A stretch of 31,747 nucleotides of DNA from Comamonadaceae bacterium UBA2334 (GTDB lineage Bacteria > Pseudomonadota > Gammaproteobacteria > Burkholderiales > Burkholderiaceae_C): assembly GCA_002344885.1 (NCBI GenBank), contig DDUQ01000081.1, positions 66,869 through 98,615 on the forward strand. Reading direction: 5' to 3'. Positions 15,516 to 24,223 of this stretch are shown one piece after another. Under the pieces are notes generated by a model. The model saw only the letters and a list, made by a program, of their open reading frames with translations. It had not been told where the DNA came from and did no database searches. The position numbers and the translations under genes are program-made. The number at the start of each line of letters is the position of its first letter. Within the stretch, counting starts at the first letter, position 1.

Positions 15516-17221
15516 CTGACATCCGTCGTTCCATCCTCTGGGTGATTTTTGGTTTTTCCATGGTGCTGCTGTGGGACAAGTGGCAGATCCACAACGGCCG
15601 TGCGGCCACGTTTTTTTCGCAACCGCCTGCGCAGAAAGCGCCCGGTGCCGCTGAGCCTGGCAAGGCGACACCTGCCGATGTGCCTTCGGCATCCGCGGTT
15701 GCCGCGCAAGTTCCGGCGGCTGCTGCAGCACCGGTTGCCGCGCCCACGCTGCCACGTGAGACGGTGGAAGTCGTCAGCGACGTGCTGCGCCTGACGTTCG
15801 ACAGCGAAGGCGGTTCGCTGGTGCGGGCCGACATCCTGCCGCACAAGGCGGCCACGTTGTCCAGCAAGAACAAGGAAGACAAGCCGCTGACCTTGCTGAC
15901 CCAGACACCCAACCACATCTACGTGGCCCAGTCCGGCCTGATCGGGGCGGCGGGCAGCCAGTTTCCCACGCACAAGACGCCCATGCGGCTGGTGTCTGCC
16001 GACAAGGCACTCGCCGATGGCCGCAACGACATGGTGGTGCGCTTCGAATCGGCTGAAACGGGTGGTGCCAAGCTGGTCAAGACGTTCACGTTGCGTCGCG
16101 GCAGCTACGTGCTGGACGTGAAACATGAGGTGGTGAACATGGGCGCTGCTGCCATTGCGCCGCAGGTCTACATGCAACTGGTGCGTGATGGCAGCACCAC
16201 AGCGAGCGAGACACCTTTCTATTCGACTTTCACGGGGCCGGCGGTTTACACCGAAGAAAAGAAGTTCCAGAAAATCGAGTTCCCCGACATCGAAAAGAAC
16301 AAGACGGACTTCATCAAGGTGGCCAAGGACGGCTACGTGGCGATGGTGCAGCACTACTTTGCCAGCGCCTGGCTGCTGGACGCCGGTATCGAGCGCGAGC
16401 ACTTCGCCCGCAAGGTCGACAACAACCTGTACGCCGCAGGCATGATGACTGCCATGGGTACGGTCGAGCCGGGTGCCAGCAAGGCCGTCGAGGCCCGCCT
16501 GTTCATCGGTCCGCAGGAGGAAAAGGTCATGGAGCTGGTGGCTCCGGGCCTGGAACTGGTGAAAGACTATGGCTGGCTCACCATGCTGGCCAAGCCGCTG
16601 TACTGGCTGCTGGAAAAAATCCACAGCTTCGTGGGCAACTGGGGTTGGGCCATTGTGTTGTTGGTGGTGCTGATCAAGGCGGCGTTCTACTGGCTCAATG
16701 CCACGGCTTACCGGAGCATGGCCAAGATGAAGGCCATCAACCCGCGCATCATGGAAATGCGTGAACGCCTGAAAGACAACCCGCAGCAGATGCAGCAGGA
16801 AATGATGCGCATCTACCGCGAGGAAAAGGTCAACCCGATGGGCGGCTGCTTTCCCATCATGATCCAGATTCCGGTGTTCATTGCGCTGTACTGGGTGTTG
16901 CTGGCCAGCGTGGAAATGCGCAATGCCCCCTGGGCGCTGTGGATCACCGACATGTCGTCGCCCGATCCGTACTACATCCTGCCACTGATCATGACGCTGA
17001 CCACCGTGATCCAGACCGCGCTGAACCCGCTGCCGCCTGACCCCATGCAGGCCAAGCTGATGTGGATCATGCCGCTGGTGTTCTCGGTCATGTTCTTCTT
17101 CTTCCCGTCCGGCCTGGTGCTGTACTGGATCACGAACAACGTGCTGACCATCGCGCAGCAGGCCTACATCAACTCTCGCATGGGCGTGCCGGTCAAGTTC
17201 AGCATCCCAAGCTTCAAGTGA
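15512..17221 (+). CDS. yidC: Membrane protein insertase YidC
   Basis: A 569-residue insertase for inner-membrane proteins, working alone or with SecYEG. An N-terminal membrane anchor (SILWVIFGFSMVLLWDKW, about 7-24) is followed by an Ala/Pro-rich linker and the large periplasmic beta-sandwich domain. The conserved 60K core contains the membrane segments near 375-395 (WGWAIVLLVVLIKAAFYWL), 447-468, 488-507 and 516-546. The cytoplasmic hairpin between the first two (MAKMKAINPRIMEMRERL) is typical. Length and topology match gram-negative YidC. It overlaps yidD by four bases and is followed by a hairpin terminator. Confidence 0.97.
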   Translation: MTDIRRSILWVIFGFSMVLLWDKWQIHNGRAATFFSQPPAQKAPGAAEPGKATPADVPSASAVAAQVPAAAAAPVAAPTLPRETVEVVSDVLRLTFDSEGGSLVRADILPHKAATLSSKNKEDKPLTLLTQTPNHIYVAQSGLIGAAGSQFPTHKTPMRLVSADKALADGRNDMVVRFESAETGGAKLVKTFTLRRGSYVLDVKHEVVNMGAAAIAPQVYMQLVRDGSTTASETPFYSTFTGPAVYTEEKKFQKIEFPDIEKNKTDFIKVAKDGYVAMVQHYFASAWLLDAGIEREHFARKVDNNLYAAGMMTAMGTVEPGASKAVEARLFIGPQEEKVMELVAPGLELVKDYGWLTMLAKPLYWLLEKIHSFVGNWGWAIVLLVVLIKAAFYWLNATAYRSMAKMKAINPRIMEMRERLKDNPQQMQQEMMRIYREEKVNPMGGCFPIMIQIPVFIALYWVLLASVEMRNAPWALWITDMSSPDPYYILPLIMTLTTVIQTALNPLPPDPMQAKLMWIMPLVFSVMFFFFPSGLVLYWITNNVLTIAQQAYINSRMGVPVKFSIPSFK

Positions 17222-17245
17222 TGGCCTGACGGCGATTGCGAACAG

Positions 17246-17278
17246 GCCGCGCTCCCTGACGGAGGCGCGGCTTTTTTC
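17246..17278 (+). terminator. Rho-independent terminator after yidC
   Basis: GCCGCGC-TCC pairs with GGA-(G)-GCGCGGC with one bulged G across a short CTGAC loop, followed by TTTTTT. It lies 25 bases after the yidC stop and separates the rpmH-yidC unit from mnmE. Confidence 0.8.
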
Positions 17279-17314
17279 TTCCGGGTACTTTTCACCGTTA
17301 TCACTGCTGCCACC

Positions 17315-18745
17315 ATGTTTGCCCGCCAGCACGACCCGATCGTCGCCATCGCCACCGCGCCAGGCCGGGGGGCGGTGGGTATCGTCCGGGTGTCAGGCAA
17401 AGGTTTGGCTCCGCTGGTTCAGGCATTGCTCGGGGGTGCGCTCAAGGGCCGCAGCCTGAAGCCCCGCGAAGCGACCTACCTGCCGTTTCCTGGCGCGGAC
17501 GGATTCCCCATCGACCACGGGCTGGCGCTGTGGTTTCCGGCGCCGCATTCGTTCACGGGCGAAGATGTGCTGGAGCTGCAAGCCCACGGTGGCTCGGTGG
17601 TGCTTCAGCTATTGTTGGCGCGCTGCCTGGCGGTGGCGGCTCAGCCCGTTGCTGGCGAGGTGGGAGCCACGGTATCCGTTCTGCCGGGGTTGCGCCTGGC
17701 CGAGCCGGGCGAGTTCAGCCAGCGCGCGTTCCTGAACGACAAGCTGGACCTCGCGCAGGCCGAGGCCATTGCCGACCTCATCGATGCCAGCACCGAGGCA
17801 GCGGTGAAGAGTGCGAGCCGCAGCCTGTCGGGGGAGTTTTCGCGCGAGATTAATGTGCTGCGCGATGCGCTCATCCACTTGCGCATGCTGGTCGAAGCGA
17901 CGCTTGATTTTCCAGAAGAAGAAATCGACTTCCTGCGCAAGGCTGACGCGCAAGGACAGCTGCACAATTTGCAGAGCAAACTGGACGCGGTGCGGCAGCG
18001 GGCCCGTCAGGGCGCGCTGCTGCGTGAAGGCATCCGGGTGGTGATTGCCGGCCAGCCCAACGCCGGCAAAAGCTCGTTGCTCAACGCCTTGGCCGGGGCA
18101 GAGTTGGCCATCGTCACGCCCATTGCGGGGACCACACGCGACAAGGTGGAGCAAAACATCCAGATCGAAGGTGTGCCGCTGCACGTGGTGGACACCGCGG
18201 GTCTGCGCGACAGCGCGGACGAAGTGGAAAAAATCGGCATCGAACGCGCATGGAGCGAAATCCATGCGGCGGATGCCGTGCTGTTCCTGCACGACCTGAC
18301 CCGTGCCGATGATGCAAAATACATAGCATCTGATGACGCCATTCAAGCGTCAATGGCCAAAAACATCACGATCATTCACGTCTGGAACAAAGCAGACACC
18401 TGCGCGCCCGAGGCGCTGCGGCACGTGGCCGATGGCGACCTGGTCATTTCAGCCAAAGCCGGTCAGGGCCTGGAGGCCTTGCGCCAGCGCCTGTTGCAGA
18501 CCGTGGGCTGGCAGTCCGCACCGGAAGGGGTGTACATGGCGCGCGAGCGCCACCTGACCGCGCTGGCTGCGGTGGGTGACCACCTTGAACTGGCCACCGA
18601 TTGGCTGGGGCACGCCGGCAACCACCTGGATTTGTTGGCTGAAGAACTGCGCCTGGCGCAGGACGCTTTGGGCAGCATCACCGGCGAGTTCACCGCCGAC
18701 GACCTGCTGGGCACCATCTTCACGCGCTTCTGCATCGGCAAGTGA
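17315..18745 (+). CDS. mnmE: tRNA modification GTPase MnmE
   Basis: A 476-residue GTPase that, with MnmG, makes the cmnm5/mnm5 modification on wobble uridine 34. The N-terminal tetrahydrofolate-binding domain starts RQHDPIVAIATAPGRGAVGI. The inserted G domain carries GQPNAGKSS (about 246-254), TPIAGTTRD, DTAGLRD (about 293) and NKAD. The protein ends FCIGK, with the family cysteine. Residues about 334-350, between DTAGLRD and NKAD, are encoded by a copy of a short repeat found elsewhere in the window between genes; the frame stays open. That surface loop tolerates indels, so the protein is expected to work. Confidence 0.97.
   Translation: MFARQHDPIVAIATAPGRGAVGIVRVSGKGLAPLVQALLGGALKGRSLKPREATYLPFPGADGFPIDHGLALWFPAPHSFTGEDVLELQAHGGSVVLQLLLARCLAVAAQPVAGEVGATVSVLPGLRLAEPGEFSQRAFLNDKLDLAQAEAIADLIDASTEAAVKSASRSLSGEFSREINVLRDALIHLRMLVEATLDFPEEEIDFLRKADAQGQLHNLQSKLDAVRQRARQGALLREGIRVVIAGQPNAGKSSLLNALAGAELAIVTPIAGTTRDKVEQNIQIEGVPLHVVDTAGLRDSADEVEKIGIERAWSEIHAADAVLFLHDLTRADDAKYIASDDAIQASMAKNITIIHVWNKADTCAPEALRHVADGDLVISAKAGQGLEALRQRLLQTVGWQSAPEGVYMARERHLTALAAVGDHLELATDWLGHAGNHLDLLAEELRLAQDALGSITGEFTADDLLGTIFTRFCIGK
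18315..18363 (-). repeat. Short dispersed repeat, copy A, inside mnmE
   Basis: Read on the minus strand this has an A/T edge, then GGCCATTGACGCTTGAA, then about 20 bases, then GCTATGTATTTT. The same layout is seen at 23110, 25492 and 31331, and resembles a repeat I recall as common between genes in Comamonadaceae. Here it lies in frame within mnmE. Confidence 0.5.
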
Positions 18746-18913
18746 ACCTTGGGGTAAGGGATGACCCACCCTACGAGGGGCTGACCCTGGCCTGTCTGGT
18801 GTGTATTCATCCTGCTCACCCAGATTTGTGGCCTACTTGGAGGCCATCGGCAGCCACATGACAAGGGGATGGCAGTGATTGTTTGTCGCATCAACGTAAA
18901 CGGGTTCGAACCC

Positions 18914-19993
18914 ATGGCAAAGCGTTTGGGTCACGGGCGCGGGATCACGGCGGGCTGGCGGGCGGGTCTCGTCGCCTGTCTCTTCACCTCAGGCGTGTGG
19001 GCCTCGGAGGGGGTGACCCCTGCACCATCGATGCCACGAGACCAGTCGGTTGCCCGGTTGGACGCGGTATGGGTGTTTCCTCAGCGGCAGGCGCCAGCGG
19101 TGGTACACCCCCTGAACGAATCAAAGTTGGCTGCCGAAGCGGCAGGTACGCTGCTCGCCTGGACGGTCGATGTGGGCGACACCGTCCGCAAAGGTCAGGT
19201 GCTGGGCCGTATCGATCCGGAAGATGCCCGACTGGCGTTGCAGCGTGCGCAAGCCCAGCGGGATGCCATCCAGGCCAGGCTTCAGCTTGAAGAAGCGCAA
19301 ACCCGCCGAACCCGGGAGTTGGTGGCGCAGGGCTTTTTGTCGGCAGAAGCCCTGAACCAGCGTGAAACCGCGTTGGCCACTGTTCGGGCCGAGCTCGCCA
19401 GCGTGCAGGCGCTGGTGGCCACGGCCCAACGCGCGCTGGACAAGACCACCCTGAGAGCCCCCTTTGACGGCAGCGTGCGGCAACGCATGGCCCAGGCGGG
19501 TGAGGCGGTGGTGCCTGGCACAGTGCTGTATGTGCTGACCCAGTCAGCCGCACCACGGGTCACTGCACAGATTGCGCCATCGGATCTGGACAGCTTGCGC
19601 GCTGCCCGGCATGTGGTGCTGGAAGCCGAGGGCCGCGATTGGCCGTTGCGCCTGGATCGCGCATTGCCTGTGCTGAACGCGCCTGAACGCACACAGACCG
19701 TCAGGCTTGCGCCAGCCGAGCGCGCGGCTACGCTCCTGCCAGGCCAGGCTGGTACGCTGCGTTGGCAGGCCGTGCAACCCCATGTTCCGCCTCAGTTGCT
19801 GGTTCGACGGGGCGACGCGCTGGGGCTGTTTGTGGTGCAAGGTGCGGGGAAGGCTCAAACCGTTCGTTTCACTGCCCTGCCAGGTGCACAGGAGGGCCGT
19901 GCCACGCCGGTGGGGCTGCCAGCCGACACGCGCCTGGTCGTGCAAGGCCAGTCTGCTTTGCGTGACGGGCAGACCCTGCCCGCAGGCCGCTGA
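18914..19993 (+). CDS. RND efflux periplasmic adaptor subunit
   Basis: A membrane-fusion protein of about 359 residues. The N terminus MAKRLGHGRG followed by a hydrophobic stretch ending GVWASEG looks like a signal peptide. The lipoyl-type half motif appears as LLAWTVDVGDTVRKGQVLGR, followed by an Ala/Gln/Glu-rich coiled-coil hairpin and the second lipoyl half (LRAPFDGSVRQRM, then GEAVVPGTVLYVL). Beta-barrel and membrane-proximal parts follow. It bridges the RND pump to an outer-membrane channel. A GTG at 18875 has a well-spaced AAGGGG and could be the real start, adding 13 residues. It sits 18 bases before the permease gene. No outer-membrane factor or regulator gene lies beside it. Confidence 0.88.
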   Translation: MAKRLGHGRGITAGWRAGLVACLFTSGVWASEGVTPAPSMPRDQSVARLDAVWVFPQRQAPAVVHPLNESKLAAEAAGTLLAWTVDVGDTVRKGQVLGRIDPEDARLALQRAQAQRDAIQARLQLEEAQTRRTRELVAQGFLSAEALNQRETALATVRAELASVQALVATAQRALDKTTLRAPFDGSVRQRMAQAGEAVVPGTVLYVLTQSAAPRVTAQIAPSDLDSLRAARHVVLEAEGRDWPLRLDRALPVLNAPERTQTVRLAPAERAATLLPGQAGTLRWQAVQPHVPPQLLVRRGDALGLFVVQGAGKAQTVRFTALPGAQEGRATPVGLPADTRLVVQGQSALRDGQTLPAGR

Positions 19994-20011
19994 ACCGAAA
20001 GGCCTGCCACC

Positions 20012-23000
20012 ATGGCTTTTTTGCGCGCCCTCATCACCAATCACCCGTTGGCCAACATCGCCTTCGTGGTCGTTTTCCTGCTGGGGTTGGTGAGTTACCA
20101 CACCATGCCTCGCGAGCAAGACCCGGAAATCAACTTCAACTGGGTCAACGTCACCACCGTGTTGCCGGGGGCCACGGCCGAAGAGGTGGAACGCCTGGTC
20201 ACCAACCCGCTGGAAGATGCCATCAAAGGTGTGCCCGATGTGCGCTACGTCGTGTCCACCACGCGCGAGAACGTGGTCAGCATGCTGGTGCGTTTTCGCG
20301 AGTTGAACGCACGCACGTTTGACAAACGCATGGCCGACCTGCGGCGCGAGGTTCAGAACAAGGCTTCCTCCGAACTGCCCAGCCTGGCCAAAGATCCGCA
20401 GGTGTTGGAGATCACCACCAGCAATGGCTTTCCGACGGCCGTGCTGATGTTGGCCGGTCAGGCGGATGACGAGGTATTGCGTCGGGACGCAAGGCGCATC
20501 AAGAGCGACCTGGAACGCCTGGCGGGCGTGGATCAGGTGTATGCGTCGGGTTTGCGAAGCCCGGAACTCCTGGTCCGGCCTGACCTGCCTGCCCTGGCTG
20601 CCAGGGGTTTGTTGCCCAGCGATGTGGCAGATAGCCTGGCTGCTGCGTGGCGTGACACGTCGGGGGGCACCCTGCACACACAAGGTGGTGCGTGGTCCGT
20701 CAGTGTTCAGGGCATTGCCACCGACCCCGACGCGTTGAGCAACTGGCCTGTCACATCCGCTTTGCGCCCGGGAGTGTCAGCCCGCCTGGGTGAGGTGGCC
20801 CGCATCGAACGCGCTCGGGCACCCGCTGCCCAGTACGCCGCCAGCGATGGTCAGCCGACGGTGTCGCTTGCCATCACCAAAAAGTCGGGTACCAATACGC
20901 TGGAGCTCCTTGATCGACTGAGGGGGTACATGGCCAGCCAGAACACAGTGCTGGCAGCCAGCGGGCTGAGCCTGGCGCTGACCGATGACCAGACCGTCCC
21001 CACCCGCGAGGCCATTAGTGTCATGCAGGTCAACGCCGTGTATGGCATGGCACTGGTGCTGGCGGTGAGCTGGCTGTTTCTGGGGTGGCGCATCGGTGTG
21101 TTGGTGACCCTGGGTATACCGTTTTCGCTGTTGGGCACGTTTGCGGTGCTGGGTGCCCTGGACTTCACCGTCAACGTTTCAGTTTTGCTGGGCGTGGTCA
21201 TCGCCCTGGGCATGTTGGTCGACGATGCGGTGGTGGTGGTCGAGGCCATTTACTACCGCATGCAGCGTGGGCAGGAGGTGGTCCAGGCTTGCCTGGATGC
21301 CATTGCCGAAACCTGGAAGCCAGTCGTGGCCTCGGTGGCCACCACCATGGCGGCTTTTTTGCCGTTGATGCTGCTGCCCGGCATCGTCGGCAAGTTCATG
21401 TTCATCATCCCGTTTGTGGTCACGTTGGCTTTGCTCATTTCGTTGCTCGAAGCGTTCTGGATGATGCCCGTCCATGTCTCGGCCGTTCGTTTGCGGTTTG
21501 ACCGTCCTTCGCGTGTGCAAGCCTGGCGCGAGCGCTTCAACCGGCGCTTGCGCCTGCGCTATGGCCAGTGGCTGGCCTATGTGCTGCGGCGGCCCAAACG
21601 GTTTGCCTTGTTGGGGCTGCTGAGCGTGCTGAGTGCCGTGGCGCTGCTGGCCACCGGGGTCATTCGGGTGCAGTTTTTTGCGTTCGACCCCATCCGCGCG
21701 TTCTACGTCAACGTGGACATGCCGCCGACCGCCTCACTGGAGGACACGCTGGCCGAAACCCAACGGGTGGAAGCCGAGGTGCGCAAACTGCTCAATGGCG
21801 TGGGGGCCGAGGGCGAGGCGCGTGCAGTCACGTCCACGGCTGGCCTCAAGTTCACCGACACCGAGCCGGTGTATGGCGACCTGTATGGTCAGGTGTTTGT
21901 CTCGCTCAACCCGCGGACCGACGGTTCGCGTGAGGTCATGACGGTGGTCGAGGCCTTGCGGCCCACCATCGAAGCCTTGTCTGGTTCTGCCCGCAAGAGC
22001 TTCACCGTGTTGTCCGGTGGGCCACCTGCGGGCAAGGCCATCAGCATCAAGGTCCGCGGTGATGATTACGACCAGATCCAGGCAGCGGCCGATGTACTCA
22101 AGCGCATCGTCGCGGACATACCTGGTGCGAAAGACGTGCAGGACGACAACCAGCCGGGCCGCCCGCAGTTGCAGCTGTCGCTGGACCGTGAGGCGGTGCG
22201 CGCCGCAGGCCTCAGTCCCGCCCTGGTGGCCCGTCAGGTCCGCCTGGCGGTGGATGGCGAGGTGGTCGCCTTCACGCGCCAAGAGGGTGACAAGATCGAA
22301 CTGCGTGTCAAAGCTGCCCCAGACCGCGCTCACACCACTGACCCCGCTGTGGTGTTGGATATCCCGTTGGCCTTGCCGTCTGCCGACGGGCGCGAGCGGA
22401 CCACTCGCCTGGGAGCACTCGTGACGGTGGACACCCGAGACGGGCGTGGCTTCATCCGCCACTACAACCTGCGCCGTACCGTCACGGTGGAGGCCAACCT
22501 GGACAAGACACAGACTGACACCCGCGCTGCCAACGACCGCATCAAGGCTGCGTGGGCCGATATCCGCCTGCAGCATCCGGCAGCGGACCTGGATTTTTCA
22601 GGGGAGCTGGAAGACATTGAAGAAAGCCTGTCGGCCATGCAGGTGCTGTTTCTGCTGGGGGTGGGGCTGATTTACCTCATTCTCGCGGCGCAGTTCCGCA
22701 GCTACTTCCAGCCGATGATGATCCTGGTGACAGTGCCGCTGGCGTTCACGGGCGTGGCGTTCGGTCTGGCGATTTCGGGCAACCCGCTGTCTTTGTTCAC
22801 ACTGTACGGCGTCATCGCGCTCACTGGCATCGCGGTGAATTCAGCCATCGTGCTGATCGATGCGGCCAATCAGCGCCTGACCGATGGCATGGGCACCATT
22901 CACGCCATCATCCAGGCGGGTCGGCGACGCGTGGTGCCTATCCTCATTACCACCACCACGACCATTGGCGGCCTGTTCTCGCTGGCATTTGGCATCGGTG

Positions 23001-23119
23001 GGCAAAGCCTGTTGTGGGGCCCGGTCGCAGCCAGCATCGTGTGGGGTTTGTTCTTTTCCACAGTACTGACGCTGTTCATGGTGCCTTTGTTGTACCAAAA
23101 TTTTATGCGTAAAAATTGA
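20012..23119 (+). CDS. RND efflux transporter permease
   Basis: A 1035-residue inner-membrane proton-driven pump of the AcrB/MdtB type. It has the duplicated layout of one membrane helix, a large periplasmic loop, then six helices, repeated. The N terminus contains HPLANIAFVVVFLLGLVSYH, and MPREQDPEI is typical of the family. The paired acids of the proton relay are Asp404-Asp405 in GMLVDDAVVVVEA. In the second half the segment GIAVNSAIVLIDAAN has Asn943 where AcrB has its relay Lys940. It belongs with the adaptor immediately upstream. The substrate is not readable. The gene ends next to a short repeat and a 9-bp tandem repeat. Confidence 0.93.
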   Translation: MAFLRALITNHPLANIAFVVVFLLGLVSYHTMPREQDPEINFNWVNVTTVLPGATAEEVERLVTNPLEDAIKGVPDVRYVVSTTRENVVSMLVRFRELNARTFDKRMADLRREVQNKASSELPSLAKDPQVLEITTSNGFPTAVLMLAGQADDEVLRRDARRIKSDLERLAGVDQVYASGLRSPELLVRPDLPALAARGLLPSDVADSLAAAWRDTSGGTLHTQGGAWSVSVQGIATDPDALSNWPVTSALRPGVSARLGEVARIERARAPAAQYAASDGQPTVSLAITKKSGTNTLELLDRLRGYMASQNTVLAASGLSLALTDDQTVPTREAISVMQVNAVYGMALVLAVSWLFLGWRIGVLVTLGIPFSLLGTFAVLGALDFTVNVSVLLGVVIALGMLVDDAVVVVEAIYYRMQRGQEVVQACLDAIAETWKPVVASVATTMAAFLPLMLLPGIVGKFMFIIPFVVTLALLISLLEAFWMMPVHVSAVRLRFDRPSRVQAWRERFNRRLRLRYGQWLAYVLRRPKRFALLGLLSVLSAVALLATGVIRVQFFAFDPIRAFYVNVDMPPTASLEDTLAETQRVEAEVRKLLNGVGAEGEARAVTSTAGLKFTDTEPVYGDLYGQVFVSLNPRTDGSREVMTVVEALRPTIEALSGSARKSFTVLSGGPPAGKAISIKVRGDDYDQIQAAADVLKRIVADIPGAKDVQDDNQPGRPQLQLSLDREAVRAAGLSPALVARQVRLAVDGEVVAFTRQEGDKIELRVKAAPDRAHTTDPAVVLDIPLALPSADGRERTTRLGALVTVDTRDGRGFIRHYNLRRTVTVEANLDKTQTDTRAANDRIKAAWADIRLQHPAADLDFSGELEDIEESLSAMQVLFLLGVGLIYLILAAQFRSYFQPMMILVTVPLAFTGVAFGLAISGNPLSLFTLYGVIALTGIAVNSAIVLIDAANQRLTDGMGTIHAIIQAGRRRVVPILITTTTTIGGLFSLAFGIGGQSLLWGPVAASIVWGLFFSTVLTLFMVPLLYQNFMRKN

Positions 23120-23162
23120 CCTCTTGCGCTTTATTGGCTGGCATAAAAAGCTATCAAATTTA
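23110..23162 (+). repeat. Short dispersed repeat, copy B
   Basis: TAAAAATTGACCTCTTGCGC, then TTTATTGGCTGGCATAAA, then AAGCTATCAAATTT. It shares the A/T edge, GCGCTT core and GCTATC end with copies A, C and D. It overlaps the end of the RND permease gene. Confidence 0.55.
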
Positions 23163-23166
23163 TATG

Positions 23167-23202
23167 TTCAAGCCGTTCAAGCCGTTCAAGCCGTTCAGGC
23201 AG
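23167..23202 (+). repeat. 9-bp tandem repeat
   Basis: Three perfect copies of TTCAAGCCG followed by one diverged copy, TTCAGGCAG. It lies in non-coding sequence after the efflux genes and could vary in copy number between strains. Confidence 0.85.
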
Positions 23203-23286
23203 TGGGACACGCAGCGCAAGCCCTGATCCATCCGGTGGACCACGTCGCTCGGGATGCTGTGGGGTGTGGTTGCCCCGCTGGGTCTG

Positions 23287-23556
23287 CTAAGGCGCAGGCC
23301 CGCCTGCCGAGTGCAGCTTGACCGGATGGTTGCCTTGGGCGTCCACGCTTTCCAGCTGCACGCCAAGACCCCACAGGCGTGCCACGTGTTTGAGGACCTC
23401 CGGTGTGTCGTCTGCCAGGGGACGGTCCTGGTACTGGGTGTGGCGCAGGGTCAGGCTGCGGTCACCGCGCAAATTGACGTGCCAAACCTGGATGTTGGGC
23501 TCCCGCGTGCCCAGGTCGTACTGCAGGGACAGTGTCTGGCGAAGCGCGCGGTAGCG
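23287..23556 (-). pseudogene. SpoVR C-terminal remnant
   Basis: Eighty-nine codons on the minus strand match the end of SpoVR/YcgB-family proteins: YRALRQTLSLQYDLGTREPN, IQVWHVNLRGDRSLTLRH, then TPEVLKHVARLWGLGVQLES and a short tail to the stop. Intact SpoVR proteins are about 500 residues. Upstream of the matching part the frame holds no SpoVR-like sequence and no plausible start, so over 80 percent of the gene is missing. Codon quality of the surviving part is still good, which suggests a fairly recent deletion or rearrangement. No prkA- or yeaH-like partner is present in the window. Confidence 0.75.
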
Positions 23557-23800
23557 GGCGGAACCACGGCTGGGTTGGGGTGGCGGCAGTAGGTCGGCTG
23601 GGTCGCGTGGACCGAGCGTGTGCGCAGATCGTCAAACACACCGGGCGTTTGCGACCCGTGGTGGCAGCCATCGCTGATTGGTCTTCGAATACAAGGCCTT
23701 CGAGAGCAAGTGGCATCCGGTTCGCACATGGCGAACGAAGCCGCCAAGTTCAAGTGGTACATTGAAAGCAGGACTTTGTGCGCAATCAGGATACTGTTTC
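23557..23800. other. Intergenic stretch, no gene recognised
   Basis: About 240 bases between the SpoVR remnant and the STAS gene. It is probably the junction of the event that removed most of spoVR and presumably carries the STAS promoter. I see no convincing -35/-10 pair, RNA gene or terminator. Confidence 0.4.
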
Positions 23801-24223
23801 ATGAATACCTTGAGCTTGGAGTTTGACCGTCTGCCGTCTCAGGTGATTTTCACCCTTGGTGGGCGCCTTGACGGCATCAGTGCCAGCACGTTCAATGCCT
23901 TGGTGGCTGAACACCTGTTGGCCAGCGATGCACATGTCACCCTGGAGTGCAGCAAACTGGAATACGTCAGCAGTGCCGGTTTGCGTGAGTTTCTGATGCT
24001 TGCCAAACGTGGGGCGGCGCAAGGCAGCAAAGTGACGATTGCAGGTGCGAGTGGCACGGTGGCCTTCGCGCTGGAGCTGGCGGGTTTCAATGCCTTGTTC
24101 AAACTCTCGCCAGGTTTGGTCAAGCCCTATGCCGAAGCGACCTCGGTGGACGGCGGGCCGGGTTTCAGGGCCCAACCGGCAGGCTTGCTCGGACGCTTGT
24201 TTCGGGGAACGGGGAGAGGTTGA
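23801..24223 (+). CDS. STAS-domain protein (anti-sigma factor antagonist-like)
   Basis: A 140-residue single STAS domain. The core segment LECSKLEYVSSAGLREFLML (49-68) contains Ser57-Ser58, the position of the phosphorylated serine in SpoIIAA/RsbV-type antagonists. GGRLDG near residue 20 and a following helix fit the fold. Relatives switch partner binding by phosphorylation from an HPK-type anti-sigma kinase; no such kinase or phosphatase is adjacent. A tail of about 25 residues (RAQPAGLLGRLFRGTGRG) is extra to the fold. The frame extends upstream to 23678, but family similarity begins at the ATG 23801. Its stop is directly followed by the DUF2236 start. Confidence 0.82.
   Translation: MNTLSLEFDRLPSQVIFTLGGRLDGISASTFNALVAEHLLASDAHVTLECSKLEYVSSAGLREFLMLAKRGAAQGSKVTIAGASGTVAFALELAGFNALFKLSPGLVKPYAEATSVDGGPGFRAQPAGLLGRLFRGTGRG

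Noticed and set aside
15428..17332. Long minus-strand open frame opposite yidC
   Set aside because: His/Arg-rich shadow of yidC codon usage with no domain; yidC is certain.
18898..18912. tRNA T-arm-like GGTTCGAACC
   Set aside because: No acceptor stem, anticodon arm or CCA end fits around it, and it lies at the start of the efflux adaptor gene.
23167..23202. CRISPR array
   Set aside because: The units are contiguous 9-mers without spacers and no cas genes are present.
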